Positions 9,234-18,688 of a DNA stretch of 42,710 nucleotides are shown one piece after another. The notes beneath the pieces are model-generated. The model did no database searches. It was not told where the DNA came from and saw only the letters and a program-made list of their open reading frames with translations. The stretch is from Alphaproteobacteria bacterium. GTDB taxonomy: Bacteria; Pseudomonadota; Alphaproteobacteria; GCA-2731375. The position numbers and the translations under genes are program-made. The stretch covers positions 1-42,710 of the forward strand of contig JASLMH010000016.1 in assembly GCA_030746635.1 (NCBI GenBank). The letters are read 5' to 3'. The first letter of the stretch is position 1. The number at the start of each line of letters is the position of its first letter.

Positions 9234-10387
9234 TGCAACACCTCTTCGGTCTTGGCGACGATCTGGTCCGGGGTGATGAAACTGCTGTCCACGTGGTTGA
9301 TGCCAACCACCGGAATGTCGGCACCGGCCAGGGCGTTGACCACCAGCATGCGGGCCTGGCCCAAGTTCATTTCCGGCACCACCACGGCGCGGGCCTTGGC
9401 GCAGGCGGCGCGCACCGCGTCCTCGGGAAACGGCCAGATGGTGATCAGGCGCAACACGCCGGCCTTGATGCCCCGCGCCCGTGCCTTGGCGGCGGCGGCC
9501 ATGGCCGACCGCGCCTGGGTGCCGAAGGCGATGTAGACGACCTCGGCATCGTCCAGCATCAGCTCCTCGGTCATGGTGATCTCGTCCTTTCGGGCGAGGA
9601 TCTTTTCATGCAGGCGGCGGATGGTGAAATCCTGGGCGCCCTCCTTCATGCCGAGGATGCTGCCGTCGCCGCCGCCGATCGGCTGGATGCCGACGGTGTT
9701 GACGATGGTCTTGTAGCCGGAGCCGAAATCGGCGATCGGCGGTATGTCGGTGCGCAGGTTGGCCGCATAGGCGCCGCGATAGTCGGCCGGCGGCAGGGTT
9801 GGCCGCGGCCGCTCGACCTTTTCCACTTCGTCGTAGTCATCGGGCAGGTCGACCACCGCCCGCTGCAACCCCAACAGCCCTTCGCCCAGGACCAGCACGA
9901 CGGTGCGCAACTGTTCCGACAGGTTGACCGCCTTGACGGTCAGCCAGAAGGCTTCCTCGACGGTCGACGGGCTGAGGGCCACGGCGGGGCATTCGCCGTT
10001 CGGACCATACCGCGACTGCATGATCTCCATCTGGCCGGACCGGGTGGCGTTGCCGATGCCGGGCCCGGCCCGCTGGACGTTGATCACCACGGCGGGGATC
10101 TCCGCCACGATGGCCTGGCCCAGTTCATTCTGGATCAGGGCCATGCCGGGTCCGGCCGAGGCGGTGACGCTTTTGACCCCGGTCGCCGAGGCGCCGATCA
10201 CCGCGTTCATGCTGCCCAGTTCATCCTCCATCTGCACATAGGTGCCGCCCACCTCGGGCATCCGCTGGGACATGAACTCGGCCACTTCGGTCGCCGGCGT
10301 GATCGGATAGCCGGCATAGAACCGCGCCCCGGCGGCGATCGCGCCTTCACAGAACGCCTGATTGCCGAACAACAGTTGCTTGCTCAT
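9230..10387 (-). CDS. 2-oxoacid:ferredoxin oxidoreductase alpha subunit (KorA-like)
   Basis: FGNQAFCEGAIAAGARFYAGYPITPATEVAEFMSQRMPEVGGTYVQMEDELGSMNAVIGAS. Start at MSKQLLF (10387); 4-nt overlap with the downstream beta gene. Confidence 0.94.
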   Translation of the reverse strand: MSKQLLFGNQAFCEGAIAAGARFYAGYPITPATEVAEFMSQRMPEVGGTYVQMEDELGSMNAVIGASATGVKSVTASAGPGMALIQNELGQAIVAEIPAVVINVQRAGPGIGNATRSGQMEIMQSRYGPNGECPAVALSPSTVEEAFWLTVKAVNLSEQLRTVVLVLGEGLLGLQRAVVDLPDDYDEVEKVERPRPTLPPADYRGAYAANLRTDIPPIADFGSGYKTIVNTVGIQPIGGGDGSILGMKEGAQDFTIRRLHEKILARKDEITMTEELMLDDAEVVYIAFGTQARSAMAAAAKARARGIKAGVLRLITIWPFPEDAVRAACAKARAVVVPEMNLGQARMLVVNALAGADIPVVGINHVDSSFITPDQIVAKTEEVLQ

Positions 10388-10626
10388 GACACCGCCTCGG
10401 TGGCTGGCGCCGTTTCCTGCCGCAAAACGATGGCGAAATCCGGACACAGCCATTCGCACAGGCGGCAGCCGGTACAGGCGCCGATGTCCTCGACCACCGC
10501 CTTGTTCAGGGGTGGGCGGAAGCCCAGCACCTTGGTATGGCAAATCTCCCAACACACGGCGCAGGCGCGGCAGCGCCCCTCGTTGATCTCCAGGCTGTAG
10601 GTTCGACGCGGCAAATCGCTCTCCAC
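10384..10626 (-). CDS. 2-oxoacid:ferredoxin oxidoreductase delta subunit, 2x[4Fe-4S] ferredoxin (KorD-like)
   Basis: CRACAVCWEICHTKV and CTGCRLCEWLCPDFAIV. Start uncertain (GTG at 10626 or upstream ATG 10683); ATGA overlap with the alpha gene. Confidence 0.85.
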   Translation of the reverse strand: MESDLPRRTYSLEINEGRCRACAVCWEICHTKVLGFRPPLNKAVVEDIGACTGCRLCEWLCPDFAIVLRQETAPATEAVS

Positions 10627-10720
10627 ATGAAGGTTTGGACCATCATAGCAAGCCGCGACGCCGTTGCTCCGAAAACCGTGCATATGGTCTGATAGAGAGC
10701 GTGGTGTCTGGGAGGCGGGG

Positions 10721-11617
10721 ATGGCTGACGGCATTTCTCGGGATCAGGCCAAGGCATGGTGGCTGCGTTGCGTCAGTTGTTCCGAGGCCTCGACGACTTT
10801 GATCAACCGAACCGCCGGTGCCGAGGCGCCGCTGCTGGAACAGGCCGCGCACCTGTTTTCCGGCGGCTTCATGCACCAGGGCCAGGCCTGCGGCCACTTG
10901 TGGGGGGCGGCCCTGGCGGCGGGGATCAGGGCGGCCGAAACGTCCAGGGACGAACACATCCGGTCGGCCGCGACGCTGCATGCCGCCATCCGGCTGGCCG
11001 AGCGCTTTTCCGATGACGGCTGGGCCTTCAGCTGCCGCGAGAACATCGGCGCCGATCTGACGTCCCTGAACGGCCGGCTGCGATATCTCCGATCCGACAA
11101 ACCGCGCGCCTGCGGTCGAAAGGCCCTCGCCTGGGCCTCGGACGCCGACGCCGCCATCGACGCCGCCCTGGCCGAGTTCGATCCCGATGCCGTCGATAAG
11201 CCATGCGCCAACTGCGCCGTCGAATGCCTGCGCGGGATCGCCGCGCCGGCCGAGGTGCCGGCGGACGATCGTTGCGTCGTCGCCGGCCTGGCGGGCGGGC
11301 TCGGGCTGACGGGTAACGTCTGCGCGGCGATCTCGGTCGGCGTTTTCGCCCTTTCCCTCCGGCACTATGCCGATCGAGGGAATCGGCCGCGCGATGGCAT
11401 GTTGCGAGCCGCGATCCAGGAACTGGATCTGATCGACCTTGGTTTGCGGCGACGCCCCCGGCGATTGCTCGGCGACTTCGCGGCCCGGTTCGGCGGCCTG
11501 CGCTGCGTCGATATCGTCGGTCGCCGGTTCGACGGCATCGATGACCACACCCGCCATGTCGCGGACGGCGGCTGCCAGGAGGTCATCGGGTTCGTGGCGG
11601 ATTGGTTCCACGCCTGA
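10721..11617 (+). CDS. C_GCAxxG_C_C-type Cys-rich protein with apparent internal duplication
   Basis: Two similar blocks, HLFSGGFMHQGQACGHLWGAALAAG and AGLAGGLGLTGNVCAAISVGVFALSL, resemble the family's GGMGRxGEVCGAVSGALM motif. Start MADGISRDQ. Confidence 0.6.
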   Translation: MADGISRDQAKAWWLRCVSCSEASTTLINRTAGAEAPLLEQAAHLFSGGFMHQGQACGHLWGAALAAGIRAAETSRDEHIRSAATLHAAIRLAERFSDDGWAFSCRENIGADLTSLNGRLRYLRSDKPRACGRKALAWASDADAAIDAALAEFDPDAVDKPCANCAVECLRGIAAPAEVPADDRCVVAGLAGGLGLTGNVCAAISVGVFALSLRHYADRGNRPRDGMLRAAIQELDLIDLGLRRRPRRLLGDFAARFGGLRCVDIVGRRFDGIDDHTRHVADGGCQEVIGFVADWFHA

Positions 11618-11633
11618 CGGTCAAGCCATTGGT

Positions 11634-12569
11634 TTAGGCCTGCACGGCTCCGGCGTCCTCGATGGCCCGCATGATGGCGATCAGGCAGTCGTCGCGCTGG
11701 CGTTCCAACTCGCGGACCGATCGCCCGCCGGCCTGCGCCTCGGTGCCGGCGATCAGCCGGTCGGCCAGGGCGTTGGTCAGTTCCGGCGCCGCCAACCGGG
11801 TCCAGGGCAACTGCAGGGCCGGTCCGAACTGTTCCAGCGTGTGGCGCATGCCGCCGGCACCGCCGGCCAGGTGGAAGCCCAGACAGGCGCCCAGGAAGGC
11901 CCAGCGCAGGCCCGGGCCGTGGACGATGGCCCGGTCTATCTCCTCGGTGGTGGCGATGCCGTCGTTGACCAGGTGCAGGGCCTCGCGCCACAGCGCTTCC
12001 TGCAGGCGGTCGGAGATATAACCCTCGATTTCCCGGCGGACCCGCAGGGGGTGCATGCCGATGGCCCCATAGAAGGCCTCGGCCCGCCCCAGCGCCTCGG
12101 CCGACGTGCGCTTGCCGCCGACCACCTCGACCAGCGGCAGCAGGTAGACCGGGTTGAAGGGGTGGCCGATCAGCACCCTCTCGGGCCCGACGCAGTCGGC
12201 CTGTAGGCGGCTGGGCAGAAGGCCGGACGAGCTGGAGGCGATGATCGCGCCGGGCCGGGCCGCCCGGCTGATCCGGGCGAGGAGGTCGCGTTTCAAATCC
12301 TCCCGTTCGGGGGCACTCTCCTGGATGAAGTCCACCTCCGCGACCGCCCTTTCCAGGTCGTCGGAGAATTCGAGACGGCCCGCCGCCACCCCGGTCGGCA
12401 GCTTGTTCAACGCCGCCGCCGCGTTCGCCAGCATCTCGTGCAGCATCGCCTCGGCCCCGGGCGCCGGGTCGGTGGCGACCACATCGATGCCGTGATGGAG
12501 AAACCGGGCCGCCCAGCCGGCGCCGATCACCCCGGTCCCGACCAGACCGACCCTGCCGATATCGCCCAC
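11634..12569 (-). CDS. lcdH: L-carnitine dehydrogenase (3-hydroxyacyl-CoA dehydrogenase family)
   Basis: GTGVIGAGWAARFLHHGIDVVATDPAPGAE, DFIQESAPEREDLKRDLLARIS, GHPFNPVYLLPLVEVVGGKRT and EALWREALHLVNDGIATTEEID match carnitine 3-dehydrogenases as I know them. Confidence 0.85.
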   Translation of the reverse strand: MGDIGRVGLVGTGVIGAGWAARFLHHGIDVVATDPAPGAEAMLHEMLANAAAALNKLPTGVAAGRLEFSDDLERAVAEVDFIQESAPEREDLKRDLLARISRAARPGAIIASSSSGLLPSRLQADCVGPERVLIGHPFNPVYLLPLVEVVGGKRTSAEALGRAEAFYGAIGMHPLRVRREIEGYISDRLQEALWREALHLVNDGIATTEEIDRAIVHGPGLRWAFLGACLGFHLAGGAGGMRHTLEQFGPALQLPWTRLAAPELTNALADRLIAGTEAQAGGRSVRELERQRDDCLIAIMRAIEDAGAVQA

Positions 12570-12583
12570 CTAGCTGTCCCCGC

Positions 12584-13474
12584 TTAGGCCGGCTGGCGAA
12601 GGCCGAGGCTGGCCCGTGCCTCGGCCGGGGTCTGCACCATGCCGCCCAGGCGCTCGACGATGCCGACGGCGCGTTCGACCAGGCTGGCGTTGCTGGCATG
12701 GACACCCTTGTCCAGATACAGGTTATCCTCCAGCCCGACCCGGACGTGGCCGCCCAGCAGCATGGCCTGGGCGACCATCGGCATCTGCATCCGGCCGAGC
12801 CCGAAGCCGGCCCAGATCGCGCCGGCGGGCAGGTTGTCGACCATCGCTTTCATGGTCTGGGTGTTGGCCTCGGCGCCATAGGGGATGCCGAGGCAGAGCT
12901 GATACAGCGGCGGTGGATCGAGCAGTCCCTCGTCAAGCAGTTGCTTGGCGAACCAGAGATGTCCGAAATCGAACACCTCGACCTCCGGCTTGACGCCGAG
13001 CTTCTGCACGCCCCTGGCCATGGCCCGCAGCATGTCGACCGAGTTGGTCATGATGTAGTTGCCCTCGCCGAAGTTCATGGTGCCGCAATCGATGGTGCAA
13101 ATCTCCGGCAACAGTTCACCGACGTGCTCGAGCCGGGTCTCGGCGTCGGCCATGTCGGTCGCCGGGCCCAGGCTCAGCGGCTCGTCCGGCGGACCGAGAA
13201 AGATATCGCCGCCCATGCCGGTGGTCAGGTTCAGGACCACGTCGGTGCCGCTGTCGCGGATGCGTCCGACCACGTCCCGGTACAAGGCCGGGTCGCGGCT
13301 GCCCTGGCCGGTCGCCGGGTCACGCACGTGGACATGGGCGATGGCGGCCCCGGCCCTGGCCGCCTCGACGGCGGCGGTGGCGATTTGCTCGGGCGTGACC
13401 GGGATGTCGGGATGCTTGTCGACGGTATCGGCGGCGCCGGTGACGGCACAGGTGATGATGACGTTTCGGTTCAT
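12584..13474 (-). CDS. BKACE / DUF849 beta-keto acid cleavage enzyme (probable 3-dehydrocarnitine cleavage)
   Basis: [17 protein letters not shown]...[30 protein letters not shown]...[12 protein letters not shown], and [14 protein letters not shown]. Adjacent to lcdH. Confidence 0.92.
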   Translation of the reverse strand: MNRNVIITCAVTGAADTVDKHPDIPVTPEQIATAAVEAARAGAAIAHVHVRDPATGQGSRDPALYRDVVGRIRDSGTDVVLNLTTGMGGDIFLGPPDEPLSLGPATDMADAETRLEHVGELLPEICTIDCGTMNFGEGNYIMTNSVDMLRAMARGVQKLGVKPEVEVFDFGHLWFAKQLLDEGLLDPPPLYQLCLGIPYGAEANTQTMKAMVDNLPAGAIWAGFGLGRMQMPMVAQAMLLGGHVRVGLEDNLYLDKGVHASNASLVERAVGIVERLGGMVQTPAEARASLGLRQPA

Positions 13475-13536
13475 GGCTGCCCCCTTGGCTTGGGTTCGCG
13501 ACTATCCATGGCGGTGGTCCCCGATCCGGACACGGC

Positions 13537-14319
13537 TCAAGGTCCGCCCAGGGTTTCGGTGTGCCCGTCGACGGCGATGACCTGGCCGCTGATCCTGACA
13601 CCGGCGTCGGAGGCCAGAAACACCGCCAAGGCGGCGATGTCGTCGCCGGGTATGAAGGTCCGCAGCGAACTGGTCCGCAGGTAATTGTCGCGGATCGCTT
13701 CCTCGTCAATTCCGCCGGCCTCGGCTTCGGCGGCGACCACCCGGTCCATGCGGTCGCCTTCGACGGCGCCCGGCGCGATGGCGTTGACGCGGATGCCGAA
13801 GGGCCCGGCTTCCATGGCCAGGCTCTTGGTCAGGCCGACCACCGCCCACTTGGCGGCGGCGTAGGGCGTGCGCATGGGGAAGCCCATGACGCCGGCGGTC
13901 GAGGCGATGTTGATGATGCAGTCGGCGCCCTGCGCCTTCATCGCCGGCAGGGCCTGGCGCAGGCACAGGAAGCCGCCGTCGAGGTTGACCGCCAGGCAGC
14001 GCCGCCAGTCCTCGGGCGAGACCTCCTCGATCGGCGCCGTCGGGCCGGCGATCCCGGCGTTGTTGACCAGCACGTCGAGGCCGCCCAGGGCGCCCTCGAC
14101 CTCGGCGAACAGGGTTCTCACCTGGTCAATGTCGGCGACGTCCGCCACCACCCCGGTGATGGCCGGCTGTTCCGCCAGCACCGCCCCGACGGCCGCCGGG
14201 TCGATGTCGCAAACCACCACTTGCGCGCCGAGACGGCCATAGGCCGTGGCGATGGCGCGGCCGATGCCGCCGCCGCCGGCGGTGACCAGAACCCGTTTGC
14301 CCTCCAGTCCGTCGGCCAT
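13537..14319 (-). CDS. SDR family NAD(P)-dependent oxidoreductase
   Basis: KRVLVTAGGGGIGRAIATAYG, LVNNAGIAGP, and YAAAKWAVVGLTKSLA. Start MADGLEGK. Confidence 0.93.
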   Translation of the reverse strand: MADGLEGKRVLVTAGGGGIGRAIATAYGRLGAQVVVCDIDPAAVGAVLAEQPAITGVVADVADIDQVRTLFAEVEGALGGLDVLVNNAGIAGPTAPIEEVSPEDWRRCLAVNLDGGFLCLRQALPAMKAQGADCIINIASTAGVMGFPMRTPYAAAKWAVVGLTKSLAMEAGPFGIRVNAIAPGAVEGDRMDRVVAAEAEAGGIDEEAIRDNYLRTSSLRTFIPGDDIAALAVFLASDAGVRISGQVIAVDGHTETLGGP

Positions 14320-14490
14320 GCCCGTCCCACCCGATCCGCGTGGCTGCCGCAACCGATGGCTCCGGCCGGACATGCCGTCCCGGGCCGTTTCCCGGAACCG
14401 ATAGTGTCGGGATGTCGGTCAAGAAACAATAGCCGGCGAGGCACGCGGTTCACACCCGAGTCCAAGCGTCGATACGAAGGCGGTCGGCGG

Positions 14491-14655
14491 CTATTTCCGG
14501 TACAGGCTGAACTTGCCGTCCTTGCCGGAAAACAACCCCGGTCCAGGCTGGATCTGATCGCCTTGCGTGTAGTTGAACGGTTTGGCCGTGCCGCAAGCCG
14601 CCAGCACCGATGCCAAGGCGGCGACCATCAGCGCCGAACGGAAATGCCGTTTCAT
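14491..14655 (-). CDS. Small lipoprotein (54 aa)
   Basis: MKRHFRSALMVAALASVLAAC lipobox, followed by short tail GTAKPFNYTQGDQIQPGPGLFSGKDGKFSLYRK. Confidence 0.65.
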   Translation of the reverse strand: MKRHFRSALMVAALASVLAACGTAKPFNYTQGDQIQPGPGLFSGKDGKFSLYRK

Positions 14656-14688
14656 GGCCTTGAGTGGTTTCATGCCATCGACCCCGCC

Positions 14689-15873
14689 TTAGAATTTCAC
14701 CCGCGTGCCGACAATGGCGGCCTGCACCTCGTCGAACGCCGTGCCGGGGCGGTCAAGATCATGGTTGCGCACGCCGGCATAGAATTGCGTGCCGAATTCG
14801 GAGAGGTTCTGCACCGCGAACATGCCATAGGAGGTTGCCTCGTCTCCCGTCGCGGCGACGTCCTCGGCCTGCATGTAGTCGATCGAAAACGCCGTCTTGC
14901 CGCTCGCGAGCAGGTCGGCGAGATAGCCGATCTTGCCGTAGTGGAAGTTGGCATCGGCGCGGCCGGCCACTTCCAGGCTCCGCGTGCCGGCGGCGAAGGT
15001 GCCGTTGAGGCCGCTTCGGTGCAGCAGCGACAGTGAGCCGGAAACCTGACCGTCGAACCGGTTGATGTCCGAGCCATCGGCATAGGCGATGGCCGCCGCG
15101 GTCTTGATGCCCAGCTTCTCGTAGTCGGCCGCGTAGCGCAGCGCCGCATCCCAGCCGCCGCCTGAAATGTGCGAGGTCGAGGCCGTAAGGCCGGCAAACT
15201 TCGGCGTGTCATAACGGATGCGGTCATCGCGGCTGAGGCCGTCGAGATTGCTGAAGACCTGGTTGATCCTCGGATTCACCCCGGCGACGATCGGCGCGTT
15301 GGCCTGGAAGAACAGGCCGCCCGCCATGTCGGCGATGCCCGAATAGCCGATCACCGAAGTGCCGGAAAGATCGACTTCCGAGGTGCCGTTGGAGGCCGTG
15401 TCGCCCTGCCCGACCCACAGGCGCCCAAGCCGCTTGCTGTCGAAGAATACTTCCAGCTTGCGCTCGGTGAAGCTGGCCCCGCCAAGGCCGTTGTCGGTCA
15501 TCTGGTTGATCGCGGCGGTCGAATTGGACTCCATCTGCACTTCGATCTGGGCGCCGATGGCAACATCGTCGGTCACCTGACCCTTGCCGACCATGCGGAC
15601 GCGGGTGGACGAATTGTCGTTGTCGACGTGCAGAACGTCGGAGGTATCGCCATCGTCGTAGTAGAGGATGCCGCGATTGATCTGACCCGACAGGCTGAGG
15701 AAAATCCGTTCCTGACCCGAGGTTACGGTCTTGGCCGGGGCCTTCGCGGCGGTCGTGGCGGTCGATTTCGCCGACAGGGCGTCGACCCTGTGCTTGAGGG
15801 ACTCGAGGGCCTTGGATTTCGATCGCGACCAATTCGTGCGTGTTTCGGTTCTCACGGCCAATACCAAGTTCAA
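14689..15873 (-). pseudogene. Porin-like outer-membrane beta-barrel protein lacking a signal peptide (5'-truncated candidate)
   Basis: Barrel-like strands, FFDSKRLGRLWVGQGDTASNGTSEVDLSGT, and C-terminal Phe (VGTRVKF). Only a TTG start (15873) with no hydrophobic leader; a palindromic repeat lies immediately upstream. Confidence 0.65.
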
Positions 15874-15890
15874 GAAAGAGTGACGTATCG

Positions 15891-15935
15891 ACGTCCTTCG
15901 AGACGCGCCTTCGGCGCTCCTCAGGATGAGGAAAG
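15891..15935. repeat. Interspersed palindromic repeat of the alphaproteobacterial type
   Basis: ACGTCCTTCGAGACGCGCCTTCGGCGCTCCTCAGGATGAGGAAAG. Its spurious translation HPEERRRRVSKD is a familiar mis-annotated peptide in alphaproteobacterial genomes. Confidence 0.75.
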
Positions 15936-15960
15936 CCGTGCATTTTCAATAGCTTATCCT

Positions 15961-15996
15961 CATGCCGGGGCGCGCGCGACGCCCGGTTCGAAGCAT
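15961..15996 (-). terminator. Candidate hairpin downstream of the hydantoinase gene
   Basis: CATGC...GCATG and CCGGGGCG...CGCCCGG arms; located 3' of the minus-strand gene ending at 16031. Confidence 0.4.
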
Positions 15997-16030
15997 GCCT
16001 ACAGGTTCGTCCTACCTATGATGCGGTGCG

Positions 16031-17461
16031 CTACAGCACCGGCCGCTGCCGGATCGCCTCGGCCACCTTGCGCTTCAGGTGCTGGCCGTCCTTGACGTCG
16101 CCGAGGAATTCGCCGTCCTGCATCATCACCTTGCCGCGCAGCACCACCAGGCTCGGCCAGACCTCGGCCTCGTAGCCTTCCCAGGGGGTGTAGTCGGTTT
16201 CGTGCAGCCGGGCGGCGGTGACAGTCCGCCCCTCGGCCGGGTCGAGCACGGTGATGTCGGCATCGCTGCCGGCGGCCAGGACGCCCTTTTTCGGATACAT
16301 GCCCATCAGCTTGGCGGCGTTGGTGGAGACCAGATCGGTGAACTTGGCCAGGCTGTAGCCGCGTTTCTTCACCATCTCGGTGTACATCACCGCGACCCGG
16401 GGCTCGCAACCGGCGTTGCCCCCCGTACAGTCGTCGATACGGTGGCCCTGGGTCTTGGTCGACAGGGTGCAGCAGATCTCGTCGGTAGCGACGGTGCTGA
16501 TGGAGCCGCGAAGCTGACCCTCCCACAGCGCCTCCTGGTCCGAGCTTTCCTTCAGGCTCGGGTAAGTGTGGTAGATCTGGCCGTTCGGTCGCTTGTAGTG
16601 CTCGTGGGTGAACATCAGGTACTGGTGCAGGGTCTCGCCGTAGATCGGATAGCCCCGGGCCCGCGCCGCCTCGATGGCGGCAACGCCGGTGGCGGCGCTG
16701 ACGTGCATCATGTAAAGCGGCGTGCCCTCGACGTGCTCCGCCAGCCGGATGATGCGGCGGAAGGAGAGGTCCTCGGACATCGAATTGTGCACCTCGGCCA
16801 GGTTCTCGAAGCCGGTGCGGCCCTCGCGGCTCAGCACGTCGTACATGTGCATGACGATCTCGTCGTCCTCGGCGTGGATGGCGCCGATGCCGCCCTCGCG
16901 CTTTAGCACCTTGAAGATCTCCCAGATGTGCCCGTGGGTGATCTTGCGGCCGCGGCGCGAGGGGGTGATGTCGGTGGTGAAGATCTTTACCGAGGGATAG
17001 CCTTCCTGGATGGCCTCGGCGATCTGCGGCAGCAACTCGGGCGGGATCGCCCCCTGCAGCATGATGTGATAGCCGTAGTCGGCGAAGCACTTGCCGCTCC
17101 AATCCTGCTTGCGGATGTTCACCGCCTCGTCGATGGTTTGGCCTTCATGCCAGGTCGCGAAGTCGAGCAGGGTGGTGGTGCCGCCATGGATGGCGGCGCG
17201 GCTGACCACGTCGGGGCCGTCGGTCATGATCGGATCGCCACCCTCCAGCGACGGCATCGGCCACAGCGAATGGATGTGCGGGTCGATGCCGCCGGGGATG
17301 ACGATCTTGCCCGTGGCGTCGATCACCCGGCCCGCCTGGCCATCGTCGAAGGTGCCGGGGGCGGCGATGGCGGCGATGGTCTCGCCGGATATGCAGACAT
17401 CCCAGGCCCCGCTGCCCTGGGGTGTCACCACCTGGTCGCCGCGAATGATCAGATCGAACAT
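16031..17461 (-). CDS. hydA: Dihydropyrimidinase / D-hydantoinase (amidohydrolase superfamily)
   Basis: GGIDPHIHSLWPMPSLEGG, ARGYPIYGETLHQYLMFTHEHY, ISTVATDEICCTLSTKTQG and AAGSDADITVLDP. Confidence 0.88.
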   Translation of the reverse strand: MFDLIIRGDQVVTPQGSGAWDVCISGETIAAIAAPGTFDDGQAGRVIDATGKIVIPGGIDPHIHSLWPMPSLEGGDPIMTDGPDVVSRAAIHGGTTTLLDFATWHEGQTIDEAVNIRKQDWSGKCFADYGYHIMLQGAIPPELLPQIAEAIQEGYPSVKIFTTDITPSRRGRKITHGHIWEIFKVLKREGGIGAIHAEDDEIVMHMYDVLSREGRTGFENLAEVHNSMSEDLSFRRIIRLAEHVEGTPLYMMHVSAATGVAAIEAARARGYPIYGETLHQYLMFTHEHYKRPNGQIYHTYPSLKESSDQEALWEGQLRGSISTVATDEICCTLSTKTQGHRIDDCTGGNAGCEPRVAVMYTEMVKKRGYSLAKFTDLVSTNAAKLMGMYPKKGVLAAGSDADITVLDPAEGRTVTAARLHETDYTPWEGYEAEVWPSLVVLRGKVMMQDGEFLGDVKDGQHLKRKVAEAIRQRPVL

Positions 17462-17599
17462 GGCCGCCCTCCCGTGCTGTCCGCCGACTTCGAAGTATGA
17501 CGGCGGCCGGCGCGGTTTTCAAAGGGCCCCTCCCTGGCGCGCCGCGGATGTTGTCCGTAAGCTCACCCGACGCGCATCAGCTACCGGAAAGATCCCGCC

Positions 17600-18643
17600 A
17601 TGGCCCTCAACGACGACTGGCTCGCCCTGACCGAGGAAGACACCCTGGAGCCGGAGCTGCCGATCTGCGATCCGCACCACCATTTGTGGGACACGGGTCA
17701 CGAGGCATCGGCCCGGTTCCGCCGCGAACAGGTCGAGCCGCGCTATCTGCTGGACCAGCTCTTGGCCGACCTTGGCAGCGGCCACAACGTGGTCTCCACC
17801 GTGTTCATCGAATGCGCGGCGATGTACCGGGCAGCCGGGCCGGCGGAGATGCGCCCGGTGGGTGAAACCGAATTCGTCAACGGCATCGCCGCCATGAGTG
17901 CCTCGGGCCAATACGGGCCGACCCGGGTGGCGGCCGGCATCGTCGGTTTCGCCGATCTCAACCTGGGCGACGGGGTGGCGGCGGTGCTGGAGGCGCATAT
18001 CGCGGCCGGCGGTGGGAGGTTCCGCGGTATCCGCCATGCCGCCAGTTGGGACGCCAGCGACGATGTGCGCAATTCGCACACCAACCCGACCCGGGGCATG
18101 CTGGCCGAGCCGGTGTTTCGCGCCGGCCTGGCGCGGCTGGCGCCCCTGGGCCTTAGTTTCGAGGCCTGGTGCTACCACACCCAGATCGGGGAGGTGACCG
18201 ACCTGGCCCGGGCCTTCCCGGACACCACCATCATCCTGAACCATTTCGGCGGGCCCCTGGGAATCGGCCCCTATGCCGGCCGGCGCGCCGACAACCTGCC
18301 GCAATGGCGCCTGGATATCGACGATCTGGCGGCCTGCCCCAACGTGGTGGCCAAGCTGGGCGGCGTCAACATGCGGTCCAACGGCTTCGACTGGCACCAG
18401 CGCGAGAAGCCGCCCAGCAGCGTCGAGCTGGCCGAGGCCACGCGGGCCTACTACGAACATTGCATCGAGCGTTTCGGGCCGGAACGCTGTTTGTTCGAAT
18501 CCAACTTCCCGGTCGACAAGGTGAGCTGCGGCTACAACGTCCTGTGGAACACTTTCAAGCGCATAGCCGTCGGCTGTTCGGCGGCCGAGAAGGCCTGGCT
18601 GTTCCACGACACCGCCGCCCGGGTCTACCGCCTCGATGGCTGA
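17600..18643 (+). CDS. Amidohydrolase-2 family TIM-barrel hydrolase
   Basis: ICDPHHHLWD, FRGIRHAASWDAS, NHFGGPLG, and CLFESNFPVDKVSCGY. Confidence 0.9.
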   Translation: MALNDDWLALTEEDTLEPELPICDPHHHLWDTGHEASARFRREQVEPRYLLDQLLADLGSGHNVVSTVFIECAAMYRAAGPAEMRPVGETEFVNGIAAMSASGQYGPTRVAAGIVGFADLNLGDGVAAVLEAHIAAGGGRFRGIRHAASWDASDDVRNSHTNPTRGMLAEPVFRAGLARLAPLGLSFEAWCYHTQIGEVTDLARAFPDTTIILNHFGGPLGIGPYAGRRADNLPQWRLDIDDLAACPNVVAKLGGVNMRSNGFDWHQREKPPSSVELAEATRAYYEHCIERFGPERCLFESNFPVDKVSCGYNVLWNTFKRIAVGCSAAEKAWLFHDTAARVYRLDG

Positions 18644-18688
18644 ACGCGTGTTAGGATTTCTCGATTCGAATGACGAAATAGGAACCTC

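Noticed and set aside
9233-10600. 455-aa plus-strand ORF over korA, and the 386-aa ORF 8376..9536 over korB
   Set aside because: Antisense shadows of conserved Kor genes with His/Gly/Asp-rich composition and no domain signal.
13561-15036. 491-aa plus-strand ORF
   Set aside because: Spans antisense of SDR, lipoprotein and porin; no coherent protein family.
15224-15949. 241-aa ORF beginning MKMHGFPHPEERRRRVSKD
   Set aside because: N-terminus is the translated palindromic repeat and the rest is an out-of-frame porin reading.
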